Part shown: positions 23,501 to 35,500 of the stretch, in pieces
Layout: each line of letters opens with the position of its first letter
Numbering within the stretch: the first letter of the stretch is position 1
Assembly: GCF_000003605.2 (NCBI RefSeq)
Contig: NW_003109980.1
Location: 225,904-265,122 of the forward strand
From: Saccoglossus kowalevskii
Taxonomy: Eukaryota; Hemichordata; Enteropneusta; Harrimaniidae
Length of the DNA: 39,219 bases
Reading direction: 5' to 3'
Position numbers and translations under genes: made by a program
Notes under the pieces: model-generated
Database searches by the model: none
What the model was told of the DNA's origin: nothing
The model's input: the letters and a program-made list of their open reading frames with translations, nothing else

Positions 23501-26500
23501 NNNNNNNNNNNNNNNNNNNNNNNNNNNNNNNNNNNNNNNNNNNNNNNNNNNNNNNNNNNNNNNNNNNNNNNNNNNNNNNNNNNNNNNNNNNNNNNNNNNN
23601 NNNNNNNNNNNNNNNNNNNNNNNNNNNNNNNNNNNNNNNNNNNNNNNNNNNNNNNNNNNNNNNNNNNNNNNNNNNNNNNNNNNNNNNNNNNNNNNNNNNN
23701 NNNNNNNNNNNNNNNNNNNNNNNNNNNNNNNNNNNNNNNNNNNNNNNNNNNNNNNNNNNNNNNNNNNNNNNNNNNNNNNNNNNNNNNNNNNNNNNNNNNN
23801 NNNNNNNNNNNNNNNNNNNNNNNNNNNNNNNNNNNNNNNNNNNNNNNNNNNNNNNNNNNNNNNNNNNNNNNNNNNNNNNNNNNNNNNNNNNNNNNNNNNN
23901 NNNNNNNNNNNNNNNNNNNNNNNNNNNNNNNNNNNNNNNNNNNNNNNNNNNNNNNNNNNNNNNNNNNNNNNNNNNNNNNNNNNNNNNNNNNNNNNNNNNN
24001 NNNNNNNNNNNNNNNNNNNNNNNNNNNNNNNNNNNNNNNNNNNNNNNNNNNNNNNNNNNNNNNNNNNNNNNNNNNNNNNNNNNNNNNNNNNNNNNNNNNN
24101 NNNNNNNNNNNNNNNNNNNNNNNNNNNNNNNNNNNNNNNNNNNAAAAAATAAAGACACAATTTCATCCATGCAAGCCTATCATTATTGTTTTCTTTATCT
24201 TCCAGACATATGCTAATGATATGTAAATTATATGCAAATTAGCCGCCACTCTGATACATTTTTCTGGGGAGAACACTGATTTCCCCTTGTCACCCAGCAT
24301 GCATCGATTGCGATATCACACCCTGCACTGTGTCGCCTTGAGCGACAGTCTTAGGTACAAGGCACTCTATGAATAAGGTATTTTCAGAGGTCAGGGTTCG
24401 TTTTTTATAAGCAGTCTCGTCTGCAGATGAATAGCCGTAAATAAACAGCGCGAGTCCATTTAATTTAATTTTCTGTTTTGATACTTCGTGTCACTGGAAA
24501 TTGAATAAGAAAAACTGCAAATAACCGATGTGCAGCAAATCGAAATAAATTTTCATGGCGTACGCTGCATTTGTTTTTCCGGATTTTGCGATGCCGTACT
24601 CCTGAAAGAACTGTTTGAAAATTGAACGCGCAACAGTAGTAAAGGCTTGAACACAGTAGCGTAAGTCTCAAGTGCGACTTTGTATCAACAAATGTTCGTC
24701 TTTTGATACTTATTAGCTGTCAGAGACACATATCAATTGTCCAGCCCAATGAAAAGTCTGATTCACGTCCTCTGCTCAATTTGCGACTCAAGCATAACAT
24801 TTATTCAGCACGCTGTTCACCGATATATAAAAGAGTGTTTTTTTAGGCAAGGCACACGGTAAAATGACTACTGTACACCAATAAATCGACACATTTTAGA
24901 GACAACTATCTAGTCTTCAAAAAGCAATGTAAACTCTGTCAATCCTAAAAATAAACAACAGCTTGAATGAGGTGTGAATGAGATCGGTTCAAACCGCAGT
25001 TTTTATGCAAATTCGTGCGGTCGTCCTGAACCGCACTGTCTATTGTTTAAACTTCCAAACCGCAAAACTGGGTTTTGTTCGGGCGGTTTGGGTTTTCGTA
25101 GGTTTGACCCGCATGTTTGAATATGAGATCACCCCTAAATTGTGCCTTAATTTCCCATAATGAAACATTGTTAGAAAGACTAAGAGTGTCTTTGGCTAAC
25201 ACCATAATAAATAAGCTGGCATTTGATTGCATATATTATGCATGTAGCAATACATATCCATACGAGTAACAATTCAATTTCTGATCAGATAAAAGAGAAC
25301 ATAACAATGACTTTTTGTAAAAGGAATTTTATGAAGGAATTTTCCTGGTAAGCATTTCATTTTACTGTGAATATCCTGGAACACAAAACCTGTCTAGTTA
25401 ATACTTTCAAGGCTAATGTAGTAAATATTCCACTAATGTGTCTTATATGTATAGGCAAAGTTTTCAGACAAGTGTTTCCTACAACTTTACAACTTTACCA
25501 TAAAGAAAATATTATAACTGAAAGATTCAGTGAATAATGCTGAACTATGGTTAATTTACATGAATACAAAAGGATCTACATGTACGTTATGTCATTCGCT
25601 CATTTATAATTAATACAAGCCGGTAGGCTGATTGACGATTCATTTCGCTCAAAAAAAACATGTTTTTGGCTGTTGCCATGGTAGGACATGAACAAAGTCG
25701 ATTTATAACTAAAACCGGGGCCCCATATACAAAGTTCGCAAAAAGAATTACGTCTTCAGAAGTCACTTCACTTTATTACTAGTGCGTCTTTTGCTGTTAT
25801 CATTATTATATTCATGCGAGTTGATCCTTTAACCTAGATTTCAAGACCTGCTTAGTTTTGGTATGAAATCTGTGCATATTAATTATCAACTCTGCAAAAA
25901 TCTATTTTTATATCAAAAAAATTTTAGAGATGAGATATGACTGACGGATCACATGATCGTATATGGTCATGTGACCTTGTTATATGCATAATAGTAATAT
26001 CTCAAGCACTGTTACGGAATTGGCCATGCAGCCAGCACTGTAATGAAGGCATCAGACATGAGATACAACTGAAATGACAAATACTGGTATTATTATGTTA
26101 TCTTATAAATTTGCATGACTTTCAAACAGTTGTAGTAACTTTTCAGATAACCATAACCATAACTGTCATATCGTAAGCACTTTTGCTGAACGGGACATGT
26201 AACCAGTGCTACAATGTTCATATGACCTCATTAATATGCATAACTGTCATATATCAAGCGCCGGTCCAATTGGGGATATGCACCCACTGCTACATTGTAT
26301 AATAAAAGCATCGGACAAAAGATTAATTTGCATAAGTGTAATATCTAAAGCAATGTTGCAGATAACTGTTGCAGATCGGCATGTGCAATTAATGCACTAA
26401 TACATCAGATGATACTAAGACTAATATATCAGATGACCATTTTTGATCGTGTGATCGTATAAATCCATAACTATATCTCATGCATTGTTGCAGAGAGATG

Positions 26501-29500
26501 TGCAGCTAGAGCTATATGAAAAGTGTCAGACAAGGGGCATGACTAACCTAGCAGATTCTAGCAGATCATATTCATGATATCCATGTTTTACTATTTATCG
26601 AACTATAAATTCATTGTCACTATTTTCATGTCACTATTTGCAAGAATAATGTCCACATGATCATCTAATTAAATGTATTCCTGTATGTTAACTAACCAAG
26701 GAAAAAAGTAGATAGTATTACTAAAATTAATTATGTACATACATGTAATATGTAATACTAATTATTACTACATGTAGGTACTAGTAAATGTTAAGTGGGT
26801 AAAATTGCTTAATTAGATGCTGGCGTGATGTGATCTGCCATCATCAGGACCCAAACCAAAATGTGCTTTAATATTTCCTCTTTTCTTGAGAGTCCATTCC
26901 CCTCCAGCTGGCATGCTTAACACCAGTTTGATACCAGTTTATAACAATCCTCTGGGATTTCAAGAAGTTTGATTCAAAGAGCAGTGGTCGTCACACAGTA
27001 CGTTTTTGAATTTCATGTAAACAATGTATTTTACACATGTTGATACGTTGCTATGGATACCATGTCAAACACAGCACGGTTTGATGTCCACCGCCATTTA
27101 ATGCTTTGAAATGTGCTTTCACTCGTGTTTCTATTCAATTTTTCGGTGAATTTCCTCGATTTCTCTAAATTTTATTCTAGACTTTGCTATTTTAGCCCGA
27201 GTTTCATCATCAGAGTAACTATATTGGCATTACTTTCTCGTTCATGGATTTTATCATTGGTGGCTTATGCGTTGAACATTTATAGAATAATTACCATACT
27301 GTCAACAATTTTTCGCTCATATAGATATAGCAAACCAGTCATCAATTAACATTGTTTCTGGCAATGTTGTTTTTTTGGTGTCAGAAACAATATGCTGATG
27401 ACAGCAAATACAATATTTATTTTTAACCATATGGATATGATTGATTTTTTTGTCAGCTATGTTCCTTGCTCATTAATTTTCCCTGTAATATTTTCAGTTT
27501 ATGTTTTCACATACACTGCTCAGGTATTTTTGTCAGTGTAATCTATTCGTTAGGGGTGAGCCTCGACATGTATTTTCTAATTCTGATTTGCGCTTAGATT
27601 TGTCTGCCTTCTCCTACTGGCTACACTTGTCACTAGGCTATTTCCTCCCACCTCACATTGAATATTTTGATCTTGTGACTGGCCTTGGCACTTTCCTTGT
27701 GTTATTCGGTCCCATAGCTAAAAAAAGAAAGAAAATAATAGTGCTAACCTGATGCATGTTTGTCCAGGAAGTCCTCATACAAAAACACAAGAAAATCAAT
27801 GAACAATATTTTGCCAGCTGTTAAAGTGAATATCATTGGAACTAAACTGTGATTGAGTTCTGTAGGTATTGTCAGATATTGATTATTTTTCCCCTCAATA
27901 AGCTTCCATGTAATATATTAGATTTCAATTTATAATTTTGGCTGAAATCAAACAAACTTACTGCAAATCAATATCATTCACTGTATAGTACTAGCAATAT
28001 TGGGAATAATGTATAACATGCATTCAATAAACTAGTTTTTGAAAATAAGAAAAGTTCATTATAAGCCACTGCCTGCTGCTGGTTGTGTAAATATGAACAA
28101 TTGTATTATGATGTACATATATTTGAGGGTTTGCGTCTTCTATTTTATGTTGGCAGGCAATAATTTAGAACAATTATGGGGCAAGTTGAGATGCGTGCAT
28201 TACCAAGTTTAAATGTTTGTTACAAAATTTAGATGTGGACATTGCCAAGTTAAGGTTCTGGTATCACTGCAAGTTAAAAAATTGTTTGCAAATTTTTATG
28301 TGCAAAGTATGCAAAGTGACGTGTACTCATTGCCTTAATTTCATATTTAAAAAACCTATCCCCTGTGTAATAACCTGATCCTATCATACATGTAAATGTA
28401 TATATTTCTGTGGTTGTGCCCTGTTAAAAAAAAAAAATATGAACAGTTCTTACTTGGAATATAAGTAAAATGGATTGTTGGCTGGGTGGTCCGCTGGATG
28501 TATATTGATTGTATTTTTGCAATGCTGACTAGCCCTGTAGATCGATAATTGTTATTAGTTGTATGTCTGTCAGTTTGTGATGAATGTTTACTTTCTTATT
28601 GAACTCATCTACTCTCCAGCGATATTGAAACCATTTATTACCCAGTCAAGATTACCAATTATTGATTACTGTATATTACTTTCATTCTACGTCTCAGTCA
28701 CATCAGGTTTTTTTTTTTTCTCTCGCTCTTGAATTAGCATTTTGCATTCAGATCAGTCCAGCGTAAATGAAGTTATTGATCTGTTCACTGATTACTTGCG
28801 TCTGATATTGAACAACTATCAATCAATAGCGTTTCCCATCTGTACTGTCTTTTATTTATCGACGCAGGCAAAATATATAATGGTATTGATTACGTGGCCT
28901 TTCCATTCAGACTGTTAATATTCTGATCTTTTCATGGGTTTGTCACAGCTTGCTGCTTGTAGATGATTACAATGCCAACAAAAGCTGTGCTCCCACTCAC
29001 AATTACTGTATTCACCTTGTAATTATTATACATGCGAAATGTTTATACTCTAACTAATCTAAGAATTAAACAGTTTGATTTTATTTAAAAAAAAAAAAAA
29101 TAATGCTAAAATATACTGCAGTAATTTAAATGCAAATTTAGTTTAAGGTGTAATTGTTATTGTCAGTTACTGATGTGCATGTTAAATGGTTAATCACATC
29201 GAGTATGAAACTATGATGTCATTAGCATGCTGTTACTTGAGTTGCATTAACCCCAAATTCAGCTTACTGAACTTACTAAATATTAATATTCAAGGAGCCC
29301 AGGTTGGCACCAGTTGGAGCCTTTCTATGATCAAAATAAAATACATATACCATGTAGCTGAACTTTCAACAACATTTTGTTGTTGGTGTCTAATACAAGC
29401 ACAAAATGTTTTCCTTGGTTTATACATTTTACAAATGTTATCTACAAATCAAACAAATTCAACAAAACAAAATAATTAACTTATACATCCAAAAATTCAT

Positions 29501-32500
29501 ACCTTTTTCAGAAATATCAAAAAATATATCCATGACCTGACCACTGATATTAATATGTTATTGTTTGCCATGTTCAATAACTGCATAAGATTTATTAGTG
29601 AAATTTGAACTTGGTTATGAAGCTTTACTGAGGGAATAGAATATATTATTCATTCAATGTCAGCTGTATGAAGAAAAATCAAGTATTTCTAACTCATTCA
29701 GTTCCAACTTATTAATGTCCCAAAGAATTAATTTTAGAGTGTTCAAAACCTAGTAGAATGATGAATCAAGATAGAAATTTTTATTTCAAATATTATGTCT
29801 TAATTTATATGACAAGCCTTTTATTCTTCAACCCGTCTAATAATAGGTCTTTTATAATATCAATAGTAATCATGCTTTGAATTGGTTTCCATCAATGTAT
29901 TGTTGTACATATATCAAGTCTTAATAGGTCTCTTGTGGTCCTCTTAATGAACCTTTATTATTCTACATTTGATTAGATACAAACCTTTGCTGTTAATCAT
30001 CCAGTACTTAGAACATTGAGTCATATCAATGGTTACACAATGTAAAATAGAGCCTTGGGTGATTAATAATAATTAATGGTACTGTATTTGCTCTTTTTAG
30101 AAGTTCACATGAATTGAAAATTGTATTTACATGTAATGTATGCTGGATCATTAAAATATTTCGACTTCGACGAAATTAAAACTTATTTCAACCATAGACA
30201 CACCTCTACCAAGGGCATCAAGTGTCAATGTTTTACTTTTTCGACTTCTTCTTGAAAACTACAACCCTGAATGCTTTGATACTTGGTGTATATGTACCTT
30301 GGGTAGACCTCTCTTAGATTTGTTCATTTCATGATGATATCTTCAATTTTCTAATTTTGGTGAATATTTTTGTCATTTTTGGTAAAAAGTGATATTTTCA
30401 ACTTCTTGTTAAAAAACCGCAAGTCCAATTGCTTTGATATTACATATATAGGTACTACATGTGGATCTCTCTCAGATTTGTTCATTTCATGATGATATCT
30501 TCAATTCTCTAATTTTGATGAATATTTTTGTAATTTTTGGTAAAAAGTGATATTTTCCACTTCTTGTTGAAAACCGCAAATCTGATTGTTTTGGTACTAT
30601 ACATATCGTTCATTTTCTAATGATATCTTCCGTTCTTTAATTGAAATGTGCATTGCTAACAGCGGAGCTATCTCAGTCGAGAGGCTGATTGTTGACTTAA
30701 TTTATTAAAAGATTACCGGAGCAAACTGAAATTGATTAAATTTAACTTCCATCATTCAAAAGTTTACTGGAATTGGTTGAATCAAAATACAAATTGGTTA
30801 ACTAGAGTACACAGTTTAAGGTTTACTGGAATTGGTTAATTTAATTCATTATTATGTCTAGTTAATTCCCAAATGAAAAAAGCCACAAGTAGAGTGATAT
30901 CATTTGTCTGACACCAACAACCATAAAATGAAGTTGCTTTTCTGTATATTCTTTACTACTCGATAAGTAAGAAAACATGCGGGATCAATTTGTTCACTTT
31001 CCCTCAAATATGCTGTAACTTGATATATGTTTATTTTTCAGACCCTGTTCCAGTGCTGGAACATGCAATGCAATTACAAAAGAAAATGCAGAGGGCTCAG
31101 GATCTGGAGATTGAAAATCAAAAATTGAGAGAAACCCTAAATGAGTATAATAATGAGTTTGCAGAAGTAAAAAACCAAGGTATGTACATATTAAATGGCG
31201 TATACGATACAGGGATTTTTTTAAACAGGGGCGCAGTGCCCTCATGCCATGGCCATGCGCCCACTTACCCTGGGCAGCAGATCCTCTGGCAACCATAAAA
31301 TTCTGAATGACCAGGGATTACATGTGGCCACAGTCTTCAACTGTGACCTGTCTGATAGTAATTTTGGCCCAAAGGAAGCCATAGAATGCTCCATTTTAAC
31401 TTTTATCAAAAACTCCACACCCTGGTAGGGAGAACCCTATCTCCCCCACATGGTGGCGACGCTGAATTGCAGTGCTCCCTCTTGCAGTTTTTTTGTAGAA
31501 AAACCCCTGATCATATTGCTCATATATTAGAACAACTTCAAATCAAACTACTAAGTTACTACTGAGCATGTTACTGCACAATATATGTAATGCCAAAATT
31601 AAATCATGGATGTGCCAGAGATAGATTTTATTGCTATGCAAGGCTACAAAGTACTCATTCAACCTGCATTGGGTTGTACTAGTGTAAATAAATTAGGCAT
31701 CAGGGAAGAGTTAAATGCCTTTATAATTATAATTTGGTTCTAAAACAGGCATCACAAACTGTTGAACAATTAATCAAACACAAAAATTGTAATGTATAGT
31801 CTAAAAGAAGTTTCAAATAAAATTAAACACAAATACATTGCTTACTGTAGTAGCCAATGATCTCGGTAGCAGAATTTGGTCATGTTGTGCTGTGTTCCAC
31901 AATTGAATAACTTTCTTTCGAGGTGTGGCAATTGTTCATGATTATAATAACGTACAAAAATCAATTTGTTGGATTGTTTCTAAATGCAAGTAAAATTCAA
32001 CTTAGTTTCATCTAAAGTTATCAATTATCTTAGTGACAACAGCCAATTTTCAAAGCGAAGTTTACTCATTCACACTAAACATTGTACTCATAAATAGGCA
32101 TCAGTGACAACAAATCTAAATTAGACCCTAATTCAGGCACCAGGAAAGATGTTTGAAAAATGGCACCTAAATTAGATGAATTGACCTAAATGTTATGTGT
32201 TCTCAATACATACATTTCATACTCTACTGATGTTACATATGATTTCAACAAAACAATTACTTCTTATTCTACTTCTGTGTTTGTATGGTTGTGGCTAATG
32301 CTTTTAAGAATGTTGTATAGCAGAGCTCAAAATCTCCCAAGTTCATTCATTCCCTACCTGACTGGTGTAAGGCTCTTCTGAATTACAGTGTATTTATATT
32401 ATTTTGAATAATCATTCCAAGGTGTTCAAAAGTTTTTTTCTCCTCAAGATTATGTTCCCTCATAATACCAAAATTAAAGCAATATGGGAGATGATGGATA

Positions 32501-35500
32501 TAGCAATAATTAGTCCCTGTAAAACCAAAACTGAGAGTCATGTTTTGGATTCTGTATCAAATTCTGTATCAGATTCTGTCTCGGTCATGCCAGGATAATC
32601 TTATCCAAACTTAGCATTGAAATCACTCATGGTTACATCACTCATTGTTATACTGATTTGTTTCTACTGGTGGCTATGTTCTTTCCTTTTTCATGCGTCT
32701 CAAACATATAATGTACCATGACCCAATTCTTTTCAGAATAGGTACACAGACCAATAATAATATACATATGGGTGTTAATTTGTTTATTTTGCTAACCTCT
32801 GACTGACTGGTGTATAAAACTTAATTTGAACATGTCATCAGCCATTTCTCATGCATGGTTTGGTCAATTTTATTCAAACTTGAAACCCAATCTGATTAAA
32901 ATCATATGTTTGAATGTATGATCATCAATGTATATCTTTCAGACTACATCTAAAATACCAATGCAAATTGCATTCAGATTTTATGACCAGCAAGCAATCA
33001 GAACAAGCGTCAGATGTATACATTGTAATTGTGTATTAATAGTAATGATTCATACTCTGTAATAGCCAAAATAGTTATGATCAGCACAAAGAATATATGG
33101 GGAAACACTGCATATGACAAATGTTCGAACAAAAATTTATTTATTACAGAGGTAACAATAAAAACATTAAAAGAAAAACTGAAAGAATATGAAGACAAGA
33201 TGGAAGCTGTTGCCCAGGCCAGGGCGAAAGAAAAAGAAAAAGAATTACAACGTGAATTTGCTGAAAAAGAAAAGGTAAGGCCATCCTCCATCACCCTGAT
33301 CAGTGTTTGTCCTCTTTGACATTCCAAAATTTTGATGAAGATATTTGAAATACAGAAAGTACTAAAAGAATCTGGCAATGTAGTTTTGAAAACTGTGTTG
33401 AAAGTGTATTTTCAATAGATGTGCTCATACATGTAAAACATTCATTGTATGCCAGATCATTAAAATGTGACTTAATTTGACCACAGAAACGCCTCTCATG
33501 TATGTTAGCTCATACACTACTAATAGAGCAAGTACAGTATTAATTCAACAGCAGAAACCCCCAGTTTGTAGGTATACATGTATAACATGACCAGTAAAAA
33601 GTGACCCAGGAATTTCTCATATCACTCACTTGTCTGTTACCTACCCAATTGATTACAATTGCCCAGATATGATGAATCATACTTTAATTATTATCATTGT
33701 TTCAGACAACTTCAAGAAACACAGCTCTCTGTTGCAACAAAACTGGGTGAGGCTGAACTGAAAGTTGCTACTCTACAAAGTGGTAAGTCTTAAAGCATTA
33801 TTAGTTGAGATAGTGTTTTTACCATGCTCTCTGTTTAAAAATAATGAATCTTCCACAGTGCCTTTTTTGATTAGCATAAAGGTCTATGGCAAAATAATGT
33901 GTGATGACATCACGTCCAGAACCTTCTTCAAAACCAATATGATGCTACAGGGGATTCATTATTGTTATCTATCACCACTATCAGAATCAGAATTTTTGTT
34001 GAAATAAATTTTACTTTGGAATAGAGGTTTAAATTATTGTCTGACAATGTAAACCTATGATGTCCTAAAAACCTCTTCTGATAATGGTGATTTCTAATGA
34101 TTCATGGTACAATTTCTTTAGTTAAATGTTTTACATTCTATAACAGACATGACATTAATTGTGTTCTTTTTTTTAAGCCATGGACACTACACAGTCTGAG
34201 CTATTTGATTTAAAAGCCAAATATGATGAACAAGCAGCTGCCAAGTAAGCTAAAATAATATTCATATTAATCACTGTACATTATTCTTGTAGAAGTGTGC
34301 TTACAGTAGTATATGTTTTTTCAAAAACCTTTCACTTGGAACTCTGATTTTACTGACCTTTGTGCATATGTGCATGCCAACCTGTATTTCGGAAATACCT
34401 GGACTAATGCTTTTTCAGAAACCTTTCACTTGGAACTCTGATTTTACTGACATTCGTGCATATGTGCATGCCAACCTGTATTTCGGAAATACCTGAACTA
34501 ATCGCATTCAGACTTCACACATACATCTTGCATTAAATGTGCACATGTATTTCTTTAATGATTCCAATGGGGGCCTTTTTACTGTTAAAAATCCAATCAG
34601 TTCAAGCATTTCTGCTATTCTGGAACCAATTGCATTCAAACTTGGTTATATACATTGGATGTTATGGCTCCTCGATGCATATCATTTTGTTTTTGAGATC
34701 AGATTGTTTTTAATGAATGCTATTCTGAAGCCAAATGTCTTGCAGTTACTTGTATGTTCATTTCATTTTGCTACTTTAATTTTAGATCTGATGAAATGGA
34801 GATAATAATGACTGATCTAGAACGCGCCAATCAACGAGTAACATCTTCAGAGAAAGAGATTGAATCCTTGAAATCACAGTTACAGTCCACAAGTGAAACA
34901 TTGAGACAAGCAGAACAGATGCAGAAAGCACCAAACATGGTTAGTTGCTATTCAGGGGCAGAACTGTCCAGGATTAGCAGACTAGGGCAGGGCGATAGAC
35001 ACTGGTCAGTTATATGTAATAAAAATACAATGGGTAAATGATATAAAATATAGATGTCATCTTTAGGTGGAGTGAGATGGACTCATTAATTTCAATCACA
35101 ATAATTATGACTTGTGATGCATTGATTTTCAAGGAATTGATTATTATACAAATTTAATCAGGCAAACTAAAATGTATTATTATGCAAATTAGTCATGATA
35201 CTTTACAAGTCTGGGGAGAACTAGTCATGTATAGTCCAATTGACCATTTTCCGTTCTCTGCAAGAATCACCCGTTATGCGTGAAATCGAACGTAAAAACA
35301 GGACAAACAAAGGTCATAGCATCGCAGTGGTGTCAAACTTCGCGTGGGATTCGACGAACACGAAAGTATTTTGGGAATATTTCCATGCTTAATAATGTGC
35401 TGTACAAATTTGATGATAGGCAATTTCGATGAAGTAAGAGTATTCAAAAGCAATATTCCTCTGTCGAAGATCGGTTGGTCGATGTGTGACTCGCAAGATC

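Larger units (their letters stand above)
23161..24278. mobile_element. hAT-like element nested in Harbinger-like element
   Basis: Perfect 14-bp inverted ends CAGTGTTCTCCCCA and TGGGGAGAACACTG, flanked by ATTTC on both sides (23156-23160, 24279-24283), a 5-bp target duplication. Its middle is an assembly gap, so a transposase cannot be excluded. Long open frames across the gap are artefacts. Confidence 0.8.
22612..25135. mobile_element. PIF/Harbinger-like element split by another transposon
   Basis: The ends are inverted repeats: GGGGTGATCTCATATTCAAA runs inward from 22612 and, reverse-complemented, from 25135, with similarity continuing through GGTCAAACCT. TAA flanks both sides (22609-22611, 25136-25138), fitting the TWA target of PIF/Harbinger elements. 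Without the nested insert it is ~1.4 kb and has no transposase, so it is non-autonomous. Superfamily assignment rests only on the ends. Confidence 0.75.

Noticed and set aside
23252..24226. Four long open frames on both strands
   Set aside because: They exist only because the run of unknown bases contains no stop codon.
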